Assembly: GCA_016710095.1 (NCBI GenBank) | Contig: JADJLL010000005.1 | Location: forward strand, 62,001 to 126,000 | Length of the DNA: 64,000 bases | Reading direction: 5' to 3' | DNA from: Candidatus Eiseniibacteriota bacterium | GTDB lineage: Bacteria; Eisenbacteria; RBG-16-71-46 | Part shown: positions 44,066-52,323 of the stretch, piece after piece | Numbering within the stretch: the stretch's first letter is position 1 | How the letters are laid out: each line of letters starts with the position of its first letter | The notes under the pieces: model-generated | The model's input: the letters and a program-made list of their open reading frames with translations, nothing else | What the model was told of the DNA's origin: nothing | Database searches by the model: none | Position numbers and translations under genes: made by a program

Positions 44066-45034
44066 ATGTCGTCCCGCTCGTTCCGCATGGCCGCCGCCGC
44101 GCTCGCGCTGCTGGCGCTGGCCGCGCCGTCGGTCACCGCGAAGCAGATCCGGATCAACGTCACGAACTTCGACTTCACGCCGCGCTACGCGTCCATGAAC
44201 CAGGGCGACCACGCCGTTTGGATCTGGAACAACACGGCGCACACCGTCACGCAGGGTGACACGGCGAACGTGCCGGTCACGCCGACGCCGGGCTCGGCGA
44301 AGTTCAACTCGGGCGACGCGAGCCTCACGAGCGCGACGTACACGTGGAAGTCGAACACGACCGGGCTGATCGAGTACTACTGCATCCCGCACTGGCCGAG
44401 CATGGTCGGCGGGCTCGACATCGTCTCCTCGGGCGCGCAGGGGCTCTCGGACTTCCGCATCACCGAGGTGCAGTACAACATCGCGGGCAACGCCGACCTC
44501 ATCGAGATCACGAACCTCGGCGCGACGGGCGACCTCGGCATGTACCGCCTGAAGGTCTCGGGCGCCGGGCTCTCGACCGGCAACATCCTCCGCAACGGTT
44601 CGTCGAAGACGCTGCCGGTTTCCGCGGGCGCGAAGTTCATCATTCATGTGGGTGCGTCCGGCATCAACGACGCGAACAACCTCTACTTCTCCGGCATCCC
44701 CGGCCTGCCCGACGCGGCGGGCTCGGTCGCGCTCTACGTGCCGAACAACGTGAACACCTCGCTGACGCTGTCGAGCATGCTCATCGACTACGTCTCGTGG
44801 GGCTCGGGCGGCCAGGAGAACGAGGCCACCGCGGTGAGCGCCAACCTGTGGTCGAGCTCCAACGCGGTGCCGCTCGTCGCTTCCGGCAGCTCGATCGAGT
44901 TCTGCGGACAGAGCGGGCAGTACGGCGCCGCGCGCTGGTACGAGAACCCGACGCCGAACTTCGGCGGCTCGGACAACTGCCTCACGCCGGTGACGCCCAC
45001 GACCTGGGGCCGCATCAAGGTGCTCTACAAGTAG
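44066..45034 (+). CDS. Exported cupredoxin plus lamin-tail-domain protein (copy 1)
   Basis: A 322-residue protein: signal peptide (AAAALALLALAAPSVTA), a plastocyanin-like domain (residues about 25-125) with copper ligands suggested by NTAHTV (His), EYYCIPHWPSM (Cys, His, Met), and a lamin-tail domain (about 130-290; DFRITEVQYNIAGNADLIEI, MLIDYVSWGSGGQENEA). The extreme C-terminus is TPTTWGRIKVLYK. GAGGAG precedes the ATG, and TAGATT at 44022-44027 may be the -10 box. It probably carries copper outside the cytoplasm. A paralogue follows directly. Confidence 0.85.
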   Translation: MSSRSFRMAAAALALLALAAPSVTAKQIRINVTNFDFTPRYASMNQGDHAVWIWNNTAHTVTQGDTANVPVTPTPGSAKFNSGDASLTSATYTWKSNTTGLIEYYCIPHWPSMVGGLDIVSSGAQGLSDFRITEVQYNIAGNADLIEITNLGATGDLGMYRLKVSGAGLSTGNILRNGSSKTLPVSAGAKFIIHVGASGINDANNLYFSGIPGLPDAAGSVALYVPNNVNTSLTLSSMLIDYVSWGSGGQENEATAVSANLWSSSNAVPLVASGSSIEFCGQSGQYGAARWYENPTPNFGGSDNCLTPVTPTTWGRIKVLYK

Positions 45035-45038
45035 GAAA

Positions 45039-45060
45039 CCGGCGCCGCGCCCGGCGCCGG
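45039..45060 (+). terminator. Hairpin after cupredoxin copy 1
   Basis: CCGGCGCCG (45039-45047) and CGGCGCCGG (45052-45060) form a perfect 9-bp stem with a 4-nt loop, right after the stop codon. Confidence 0.55.
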
Positions 45061-45087
45061 ACGCGCCGTTCAGTCGCGCGAACCACG

Positions 45088-45118
45088 ATCGCCATCCTCC
45101 CGCCCGGGGGATGGCGAT
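45088..45118 (+). terminator. Second hairpin between the cupredoxin genes
   Basis: ATCGCCATCC (45088-45097) pairs with GGATGGCGAT (45109-45118), followed by TTCC. Confidence 0.6.
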
Positions 45119-45216
45119 TTCCGTTCCGTGTTCGGCCACGTTTGTGCATCATGACGGCCCCCCTCCTCACGAGCGCCCGCCGCGCGCACGTCCTCATGCC
45201 TTCCCGGAGTCGCCCC

Positions 45217-46155
45217 ATGCCCCGCCGTCTTCGCCGACTCACGCTCGCCCTGTTCACCGCCGTGCTGTGCGCCGCCTCGGTCGCGAGCGCGCGGCAGATC
45301 CGCGTCGACCTGTCCGGCTTCTCGTTCACGCCCTCGAACGTGACGCTCAACCAGGGCGACCACGTCGTCTGGGTCTGGGTCGGCGGCACGCACTCGGTGC
45401 TGAGCGGCGCGAACGCCGTCGCGGACGGCATCTTCAGCAGCGGCTCGTTCGGCTCCGCGCAGACGTTCACGTGGAAGTCCGATCGCACCGGCGCGCTCGA
45501 GTACTACTGCGGCTTCCACGGACTGAGCATGGTCGCCACGCTCAACCTCGTCGCCTCCGGCGCGAGCGCCTCACTCGCGGACTTCCGCATCACGGAAGTC
45601 CAGTACAACGCCGCGGGCAACGCGGACCTCGTCGAGATCACGAACCTCGGCTCGACGAGCGACCTCGGCAAGTACCGCCTGAAGATCTCGGGCGCGACCG
45701 TGCAGACGCTCGCGATCGGAGCGAGCACGAACATCGCCGTTCCGGCGGGCGGGCGCGTGGTGCTGCACATCGGCCAGTCGGGCACGAACACGACGACCGA
45801 CCTGTTCTTCAATCTCCCCGCGGGCCTGCCGGACGCGGCGGGCTCGGTCGCGCTCTACGTGCCCAACACGCAGACGCCCGCGCTCACGCTCGCGTCGCAG
45901 ATGGTCGACTACGTCGCGTGGGGCGCGGCCGGCCAGGAGAACGAGGGCACCGCCTCGAGCGCGCTCGTGTGGACGTCGGGCACCTCGGTGGGCACGGTCG
46001 CGGCCGGGCACTCGATGGAGTTCTGCGGGCAGAGCGGGCAGTACGGCGCCTCGCGCTGGTACGAGAACCCGACCCCGAACTTCGGCGGCTCGGACAACTG
46101 CCTCACGCCCGTCACGCCCACCACGTGGGGGCGGATCAAAACGCTTTACCGGTGA
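45217..46155 (+). CDS. Exported cupredoxin plus lamin-tail-domain protein (copy 2)
   Basis: A 312-residue paralogue of the preceding protein with the same two domains: signal peptide (LTLALFTAVLCAASVASA), cupredoxin with GGTHSVL and EYYCGFHGLSM as likely copper ligands, lamin-tail domain (DFRITEVQYNAAGNADLVEI, MVDYVAWGAAGQENEG) and the same C-terminal tail TPTTWGRIKTLYR. GGAG at 45205-45208 favours ATG 45217 over the in-frame ATG at 45196. Two hairpins separate it from copy 1, so the copies are likely separate transcripts. Confidence 0.85.
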   Translation: MPRRLRRLTLALFTAVLCAASVASARQIRVDLSGFSFTPSNVTLNQGDHVVWVWVGGTHSVLSGANAVADGIFSSGSFGSAQTFTWKSDRTGALEYYCGFHGLSMVATLNLVASGASASLADFRITEVQYNAAGNADLVEITNLGSTSDLGKYRLKISGATVQTLAIGASTNIAVPAGGRVVLHIGQSGTNTTTDLFFNLPAGLPDAAGSVALYVPNTQTPALTLASQMVDYVAWGAAGQENEGTASSALVWTSGTSVGTVAAGHSMEFCGQSGQYGASRWYENPTPNFGGSDNCLTPVTPTTWGRIKTLYR

Positions 46156-46186
46156 TGCCGAACGGGGCGCGGCGAGATTCCGCAGC

Positions 46187-47182
46187 TCAGGCGAAGTGGT
46201 TCCAGCCCGCGCCCCGTATCGGCGCTCGCGTGCCGTCCGCACGCTCGAGCAGCGCTTCACGCTCCGCCGTGCACGATCCGATCGCGAGCAGCGTGACGCC
46301 CACGTCGCGCGCGGCGCGCTCGCACCCGGTCCACGCCTCGGGTGCGATCGCGAGCAGCAGCTCGTAGTCGTCGCTCGGACCGAAGCGCAGCGACGCTTCG
46401 TCCACGCCCAACGCGCGCGCGGCGCCTTCGAGCGCGCGATCGCCCGCGAACGACGCATCGCGCACCACGGCGCCCACGCCGCTCGCCTCGCACAGGTGCG
46501 CAAGGTCGCCGGCGAGCCCGTCGCTCACGTCGAGCGCGGCACGCACTCCGCCGCATGCCGCCAGCGCCGACGCGAGCGCGATGCGCGACGGCGGCGAGGC
46601 GTAGCGCTCCGCGAGCGCTTCCGGCACGGCCCCGAACGACGGCGGCTGCGCGGCGAGCGCGGAGGCGAGCGCGGCGCCCGCGTGTCCCGCGAAGCCCGTG
46701 AGCGCGAGCACGTCGCCGGGCCGCGCGCCCGCGCGCGTCCAGTGGGCGCCGCGCGCGACGTCGCCGATCAGGGTGACCGTGAACGCGATCGGGCCGTCGC
46801 CCGAGGCGAGGTTGCCGCCCACGACCGGCGCGCCCGCGGCGGACAGCGATCCCGCGCACGCGAGCTCGACGTCCCGCAGCCAGGACGGATCGGCGTCGCG
46901 CGGCGCGACGCACGAGACGAGCGCCCAGCGCGGCGTCGCGGCCATCGCGGCGAGGTCGCTCACGTTCGCGGCCGCGAGCCGCCGGCCGATCGCACCGGCA
47001 TCGAGCAGGTCGCGGCGGAAGTGGCGGCCTTCGACGAACGTGTCGGTCGTCACCACGAGATCGCGGCCGTCGCCCGGCCGCAACACCGCGGCGTCGTCGC
47101 CGGGGCCGACGATCACGCCCTCGCCGCCGGGCAACGCCGCGACGATGTCGCGGATGCGTTCGAACTCGCCACGCTCACGCAT
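46187..47182 (-). CDS. thiL: Thiamine-monophosphate kinase
   Basis: Last step of thiamine diphosphate synthesis, phosphorylating thiamine phosphate. The 331-residue protein of the PurM-like superfamily shows GPGDDAAVL, VTTDTFVEGRHF, AANVSDLAAM, GGNLASGDGP, DVSDGLAGDL and GPSDDYELLLAI. Its start overlaps the end of the MFS gene by 8 nt, so they are co-transcribed. Confidence 0.94.
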   Translation of the reverse strand: MRERGEFERIRDIVAALPGGEGVIVGPGDDAAVLRPGDGRDLVVTTDTFVEGRHFRRDLLDAGAIGRRLAAANVSDLAAMAATPRWALVSCVAPRDADPSWLRDVELACAGSLSAAGAPVVGGNLASGDGPIAFTVTLIGDVARGAHWTRAGARPGDVLALTGFAGHAGAALASALAAQPPSFGAVPEALAERYASPPSRIALASALAACGGVRAALDVSDGLAGDLAHLCEASGVGAVVRDASFAGDRALEGAARALGVDEASLRFGPSDDYELLLAIAPEAWTGCERAARDVGVTLLAIGSCTAEREALLERADGTRAPIRGAGWNHFA

Positions 47183-48395
47183 GCGCGCTCCTCCCCGGGC
47201 GATCGGGCGGCAACAGCACCGCGAGCAGCCCGGCCGCGACGAGCGACAGCGCGGCGCCGAACAGGAACGGCGAGGCCGCGCCCGCGCGGTCCCACAGCGC
47301 GCCGGCGACGATGCTCGCGGGCAACAGCGCGAGTCCGCCGAGCGACGCGCTCACGCCGTACGCCGAAGCGCGCGACTCGCGCGGCACGAGGTCGGCGATC
47401 AGCGCCTTCGCCTGGCCCTCGATGAGCGCCGAGTGCACGGCGAGCACGAGGAAGCCCGCGACGGCGCCCGTGCGGGTGCCGATGGTCGCGAAGAGTCCGT
47501 ACGCGACCGCGTAGAGCAGGTAGCCCGCGAGCAGCAGCGGGCGGCGCCCGATGCGGTCGGAGAGTCCGCCGAACGGATACGCGAGCGACGCGTAGAGCAC
47601 GTTGTACGCGAGGTAGACGAGCGACACCTGGCCCGCGCTCCAGCCCACGTCCTGCGTGCGCAGCAGCGCGAACGCCATGCTGCTGTTGCCGAGCTGGAAC
47701 GCGACGTCCACGCACAGGAAGCGGCGGAATGCGCCGCCGGGCACGGTCCAGCGCGGGAGCGCCGCGGTGCGCGGGCGAGCGTCCTTCGGCGCACGGACGA
47801 AGAACACGATCACGAGCAGCGCGAGCAACGCGGGAATGCCCGACACGAGGAAGATGCGGCGGTAGCCCTCGGCGCCGTCGCCGTGCCAGCGCGACAGCAG
47901 GTACCAGCCGACGAGCGGGCCGATCGCGGCGCCCATCGTGTCCATCGCGCGGTGCATGCCGAACGCACGCCCGAGGTCGGCGTCCGCCGTCGAGTCGGCG
48001 ATCAGCGCGTCGCGCGGCGGCGAGCGCATCGCCTTGCCGACGCGGTCGGCGAAGCGCAGCCCGAGCACGCCCGACCACGACTGCGCGAGCGCCATCGCGG
48101 GCTTCGCGAGTCCCGACAGTCCGTAGCCGAGCAGGACGAACGGCTTGCGGCGCGAGGCGCGGTCGGCGAGCCGGCCCGACACGAGGCGCAGCGTGGACGC
48201 GACGCACTCCGCGATGCCTTCGATCACGCCGAGGCTCGCGACGGACGCGTGCAGCGTCGCCGTCACGAAGAGCGGCAGGATGGGCACGAGCATTTCCGAC
48301 GACACGTCGGTGAGCAGCGACGTGAAGCCGAGCGCCACGACGTTGCGATGCAGTCCCGCGAAGGGCCCGCGCTTCTCGGTGGGTGCGTCCGCCAT
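47175..48395 (-). CDS. Major facilitator superfamily transporter
   Basis: A 406-residue, 12-helix transporter. The helix 2-3 loop carries GRLADRASRRKPFVLLGYG, typical of the family, and the matching loop in the second half reads GGLSDRIGRRPLLLAGY. Drug or metabolite export is most likely; the substrate is unknown. TAACGT (48410-48405, minus strand) lies 9 nt before the ATG with no ribosome site. Confidence 0.9.
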   Translation of the reverse strand: MADAPTEKRGPFAGLHRNVVALGFTSLLTDVSSEMLVPILPLFVTATLHASVASLGVIEGIAECVASTLRLVSGRLADRASRRKPFVLLGYGLSGLAKPAMALAQSWSGVLGLRFADRVGKAMRSPPRDALIADSTADADLGRAFGMHRAMDTMGAAIGPLVGWYLLSRWHGDGAEGYRRIFLVSGIPALLALLVIVFFVRAPKDARPRTAALPRWTVPGGAFRRFLCVDVAFQLGNSSMAFALLRTQDVGWSAGQVSLVYLAYNVLYASLAYPFGGLSDRIGRRPLLLAGYLLYAVAYGLFATIGTRTGAVAGFLVLAVHSALIEGQAKALIADLVPRESRASAYGVSASLGGLALLPASIVAGALWDRAGAASPFLFGAALSLVAAGLLAVLLPPDRPGRSAHA

Positions 48396-48447
48396 GAGGG
48401 CGGCACGTTAGCACGCGCCCCGCGCGCGGCACTCGCGCGAAACGGCG

Positions 48448-48479
48448 AACGCGCGCCCGGCGGAAACCGGACGCGCGTT
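48448..48479 (-). terminator. Terminator after the M16 peptidase pair
   Basis: A 13-bp stem with one mismatch (48448-48460 with 48467-48479) and a 6-nt loop, 25 bp downstream of the second M16 gene on the minus strand. Confidence 0.6.
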
Positions 48480-48503
48480 CGTGGCGGCGGAAACGTTCCG
48501 CGA

Positions 48504-49889
48504 TCAGTCGATCGGCCGGACCTCGAGAGGGCCGAGTCCGTCGAGCGCCTTCTTCGCGACGTCGCCCTGCGTGACGACGACGATGCGCAGCTTGTCGCTG
48601 CAGAAGTACGTCCCGAGCACGCGCTTCACGTCGTCCATCGTCACGGCGCGCACGCGGTCGTTGTACTTCGCGATCCAGTCCTGCGGAAGACCGTAGAACT
48701 CGACCGTCGCGATCTGGCCCGTGAGGTCCGAAGCCGCCTGCAGCTCGAGCGGGTACTGCCCGACGAGGTAGTTGCGCGCCTTGTCGAGCTCCGCCTGCGT
48801 CGGCCCCTCGTTCGCAAGCTTCGCGATCTCGGCGAGCGTCGCGTCGACGCATTCGCGGAGCTTGGCGTTGCGCGTGAACGTGTTCACGCGGAAGGCGCCG
48901 GCGCCGCGGTGCTGCGTGAAGCCGCTCGAGATGCTGTACGTGAGGCCCTTCTCGACGCGGATCGCGTTCACGAGCCGCGACGTGAAGCCGTCGCCGAGGA
49001 TCGTGTTCGCGACCTGGATGGCGTCGTAGTCGGGGTGGCTGCGCGGCACCGCGATACAGCCCATGCGGATCTGCGCCTGCGTCGCCTCCGGCTTGTCGAT
49101 GATCCGGATGCCGCGCGCCGCGACGGGCGCGGGGGCGCCGTACGGATCGCGCATCGGCTCGCCCGACGGCTTCCAGTCCGCGAACGCCTTGCGCAGCTGC
49201 GCGAGGATCGCGGCCGGGTCCACGTCGCCCGCGACCACGAGGATCGTGCGATCGGGCGCCACGAAGCGGCGGTGGAAGCTCACCACGTCGTCGCGCGTGA
49301 GCCCCTTCACGCTCTTCTCGGTGCCGATCGACGGGTGCGCGAGCGGACTCTCGCCCCACAGGTACGCGGAGAACGCCTGCTCGGCGATCACCGACGGCTC
49401 GCCGCGGTTGGACGCGATCGTACCGAGCGCCTCCTCCTGCTTGCGGGCGAACTCCTCGGCCGCGAACGCCGGCTTCACCACGACGTCGTGGAAGAGGCCG
49501 AGTCCGGTCGAGAGATCCTTCTTGAGCACGTCGCACGAAACCGTGAACTGCTCGGCGCGCGACGACGCCTCGAGCGAGCCGCCGACGAACTCAATGTCCT
49601 CGGCGACCTGCTGCGCGGTGCGGGAGCCGGCGCCCTGCGTGAGCAGCTCGGCGGTCATGCGCGCGAGACCTTCCTTGCCGGCCGGGTCGTACACCGAACC
49701 GGCGCGCGACACGAGGCGGAAGCTCACGACGGGAAGACGCGGCGAGGGCTGCACGATCACGGAGAGACCGTTCGGGAGCTTCGCGCGCACGACCGCGGCG
49801 GTCTTCGCGTGCGCGGCGGGAACGAAGGCGATCGTCACGGCGACGGCCGTGACGCAGAGGGCGGCGAACCTGCGGATGACGGCGCTCAT
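48504..49889 (-). CDS. M16-family peptidase-like protein, catalytic motif missing
   Basis: A 461-residue exported protein (signal peptide ending VPAAHA) with the M16 double-domain fold: LPNGLSVIVQPSPRLPVVSF, the R/Y-type second half and FNTF-like APDRTILVVAGDV. At the place of the zinc motif HXXEH it reads GLARMTAELLTQGAG, so it lacks the catalytic residues. Such inactive subunits pair with an active M16 partner; the partner gene overlaps it by 4 nt (ATGA) upstream. Confidence 0.9.
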   Translation of the reverse strand: MSAVIRRFAALCVTAVAVTIAFVPAAHAKTAAVVRAKLPNGLSVIVQPSPRLPVVSFRLVSRAGSVYDPAGKEGLARMTAELLTQGAGSRTAQQVAEDIEFVGGSLEASSRAEQFTVSCDVLKKDLSTGLGLFHDVVVKPAFAAEEFARKQEEALGTIASNRGEPSVIAEQAFSAYLWGESPLAHPSIGTEKSVKGLTRDDVVSFHRRFVAPDRTILVVAGDVDPAAILAQLRKAFADWKPSGEPMRDPYGAPAPVAARGIRIIDKPEATQAQIRMGCIAVPRSHPDYDAIQVANTILGDGFTSRLVNAIRVEKGLTYSISSGFTQHRGAGAFRVNTFTRNAKLRECVDATLAEIAKLANEGPTQAELDKARNYLVGQYPLELQAASDLTGQIATVEFYGLPQDWIAKYNDRVRAVTMDDVKRVLGTYFCSDKLRIVVVTQGDVAKKALDGLGPLEVRPID

Positions 49890-51256
49890 CGCCCCTCCTC
49901 CGTTTCCTGCACCGGTACGAGCGTCGCGACGGTGCGCTGGCGCGGGTCGAAGATCTTCTTCGCGAGACGCTGCACGTCCGCGACGGTGACCGCGCGGTAC
50001 CTGTCGATCGCGCCGTACAGCGCGCGGTAGTCGCCGTGATACTGGTCGAACGAGCCCAGCATCCGCGCGGCGCCGCGGTTGGTCTCGAGCGTGTACACGA
50101 AGCGCGCTTCGACCTGGTTGCGCGCCTTCTGCAGCTCGCGCTCGGTCGGGCCGTCCTTCGCGATGCGGTCGAGCTCGGCGTAGAGCGCCTTCTCGCCGTT
50201 CGCGGCGGTCTCGCCCGGCTTCATCTCGACCCAGAACTCGAACAGGCCCGGCTCGAGCTGGCCGCGGTAGCCCGCGTCGGCCGACAGCGCGATCTGCTGC
50301 TCGTACACGAGCGCGCGGTGCAGGCGCGAGGACTCGCCTCCGCCGAGCACGGCGGAGAGGATCTCGAGCGCGTAGTGGTCCGGATCGCTCACCGGCAGCG
50401 CCTTGTAGCCCACCGCGAACGTCACGGTCTCGGACGGGTAGTGCACTTCGGCGCGGCGCTCACCGCGCTGCTCGGGCTCGGCGTTGACGGGCTTCGGCGG
50501 CGGCGTCTGGCGCGGGATGTCGCCGAAGTACTCGCGCAGCTTGCCCTTCACCCACGCGGGATCGAAGTCGCCCGACACCACGATCGTGCAGTTGTTCGGC
50601 GCGTAGTACGTGCGGAAGTACTCGACCATCTCGTCGCGCGTGATGCGCTCGAGGTCCTTCATCCAGCCGACGACGGGCCAGTGGTACGGCGACGCGACGA
50701 ACGCCGTGCTGTAGAGCGCTTCGTCGAGCATGCCCGGCACCGAGTTGTCGGTGCGGAAGCGGCGCTCTTCCCGCACGACTTCGACTTCGCTCTTGAGCAG
50801 GTCGGGCAGCAGCGACAACGAACGCATGCGGTCGGCGTCGAGGCGCATCATCGTCTCGAGCGCCGCGCTGCCGCCTTCCTCGTAGTACGCCGTCTGGTCG
50901 TAGCTCGTGAACGCGTTCGAGTACGCGCCCTGCGACTCGAGCTGCACGTCGTACTGCTTCGGCGGAACGTTCGCCGAGCCGTTGAACATCATGTGCTCGA
51001 AGAAGTGCGACAGGCCGGTGATGCCCTGGCGTTCGTTGCGCGAGCCCACGCGGAACCACTGGAAGAAGCAGACGGCGGGCACGCTGTGATCCTCGTGCAG
51101 CAGGATCTGCAGGCCGTTCGGCAGCGAGTCGCGCTCGACTCGGAAGCGCTCGGGCGAGATCGCCGGCGCCGACGCAGGACGCGCGGGCGCCGCCGCGACC
51201 GCGGCCGAGCTCGCGAGCGCGAGCATCGCGGCGGCGAAGAACATGCGACGAAGCAT
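49886..51256 (-). CDS. M16-family zinc metallopeptidase, catalytic subunit
   Basis: A 456-residue exported protein (signal peptide FFAAAMLALASSAAVAAAP). It has the inverted zinc motif HFFEH in GLSHFFEHMMFNGS and the downstream Glu in the helix SEVEVVREERR, so it should be an active peptidase. It forms a pair with the inactive M16 protein encoded next. GGAGG lies 5 nt before ATG 51256; an upstream in-frame start at 51331 is less likely. Confidence 0.92.
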   Translation of the reverse strand: MLRRMFFAAAMLALASSAAVAAAPARPASAPAISPERFRVERDSLPNGLQILLHEDHSVPAVCFFQWFRVGSRNERQGITGLSHFFEHMMFNGSANVPPKQYDVQLESQGAYSNAFTSYDQTAYYEEGGSAALETMMRLDADRMRSLSLLPDLLKSEVEVVREERRFRTDNSVPGMLDEALYSTAFVASPYHWPVVGWMKDLERITRDEMVEYFRTYYAPNNCTIVVSGDFDPAWVKGKLREYFGDIPRQTPPPKPVNAEPEQRGERRAEVHYPSETVTFAVGYKALPVSDPDHYALEILSAVLGGGESSRLHRALVYEQQIALSADAGYRGQLEPGLFEFWVEMKPGETAANGEKALYAELDRIAKDGPTERELQKARNQVEARFVYTLETNRGAARMLGSFDQYHGDYRALYGAIDRYRAVTVADVQRLAKKIFDPRQRTVATLVPVQETEEGR

Positions 51257-51302
51257 GGAACCTCCGGAAGAAGAAGATCGTGCGGTGAAGTGAATCGCAC
51301 GC

Positions 51303-51331
51303 AGACTATGCGGGCGTTCGGGAGCGAACAA
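51303..51331 (-). promoter_or_regulatory. Promoter of the M16 operon
   Basis: On the minus strand TTGTTC (51331-51326), 17-nt spacer, TAGTCT (51308-51303), about 45 nt before the start codon. Confidence 0.55.
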
Positions 51332-51481
51332 GCGCGCGTCCGGGCACCCGCGAACGGAGAACGCGGGCCGGGGCCCGCTCCGGCGGGAGGACGGCCGTGG
51401 GCCCGAAGGCGCCCGACCGCACCTTTTGGACCGCTACCATCGGCCCACACGGGAGTTGTGGAGCCTGCGCGGAGAATGGCG

Positions 51482-51487
51482 TAGCTT
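51482..51487 (+). promoter_or_regulatory. -10-like box before the XRE regulator
   Basis: TAGCTT at 51482-51487 lies 7 nt before ATG 51495; there is no ribosome site. TTGTGG at 51456-51461 is 20 nt upstream, a long spacing. Confidence 0.4.
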
Positions 51488-51494
51488 TTCAGTC

Positions 51495-52319
51495 ATGAAC
51501 GACTCCATCAGCACCGCCGTCAAGGCCCGCCCGGCGACCGAAGATCCGGTCGCGAATCGAATCCGGACGCGGCGCCTGGCGCTCGGCTGGTCGCTCAAGC
51601 GTTTGAGCGAAGCAACCGGCGGCCTCGCACCGTCGTTCCTCTTCAATATCGAGAACAGCCGCAAGGTGCCGAGTGAGGAAGTCGCCGCTCGCATCGCGCA
51701 CGCCATCGACGACACGGCCCACGAAGCGACGTATCGCGCGTGGGCGCGCGCCAAGAGCCGCGGACGCACCGGCCGTATCGACCACGACGCGATGCTCAGC
51801 GCGTGGGAACTCCTTCGGAATCCCTTCGGGGAACCCACGGCGCCCGGCGCCGCGCCGGTCACCCCCGTGGGGGAATCCCGTGACGCCGGACGCCTCCGGG
51901 TGCCCGTGCTCGCCACCGCTTCGGACCCCGGCGACGGCGTGCGACCCATCCCCGAACAGGTCATCAACACGCTGAGCCTCGATCCGCTCGCCTACGGACA
52001 CGACGCCGAGCTCGCGCGCGAACGCTACTCGCGCCTGCGCCGGCCGTTCGCGTTCCCGCTCGATCCGGAACAGGCCGCGCGTGCAGGACTCATGGGAGCG
52101 ACGCTCGCCGTGGTCACCCGCGACGAAGCGATCACCCCCGTTCCCGACGCCGCATACGTCGTCCGCGTGGAAGGCCGCCTCGAAGTCGTGCGCGGCGACG
52201 CGTACGCCGGCGGCGACATTCCCGGTTCGCTCAAGCAGGCCGGCATCGGCCGCACGGAGGATCTCCGCGCAGCGACGGTCGGACGTATCGACCATCTCCT
52301 GCCGGATGTGCGACTCTGA
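51495..52319 (+). CDS. XRE-family transcriptional regulator
   Basis: A 274-residue DNA-binding protein. The helix-turn-helix covers about residues 22-75 (IRTRRLALGWSLKRLSEATG, LFNIENSRKVPSEEVAARIA). The C-terminal 150 residues (VPVLATASDPGDGVRPIPEQ, GATLAVVTRDEAITPVPDAA) have a beta-rich look, perhaps a remnant of an S24-like sensing domain, but I cannot assign it. It lies 4 nt before the HlyD-ABC-NnrS genes and probably regulates them. Confidence 0.82.
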   Translation: MNDSISTAVKARPATEDPVANRIRTRRLALGWSLKRLSEATGGLAPSFLFNIENSRKVPSEEVAARIAHAIDDTAHEATYRAWARAKSRGRTGRIDHDAMLSAWELLRNPFGEPTAPGAAPVTPVGESRDAGRLRVPVLATASDPGDGVRPIPEQVINTLSLDPLAYGHDAELARERYSRLRRPFAFPLDPEQAARAGLMGATLAVVTRDEAITPVPDAAYVVRVEGRLEVVRGDAYAGGDIPGSLKQAGIGRTEDLRAATVGRIDHLLPDVRL

Positions 52320-52323
52320 AGGC

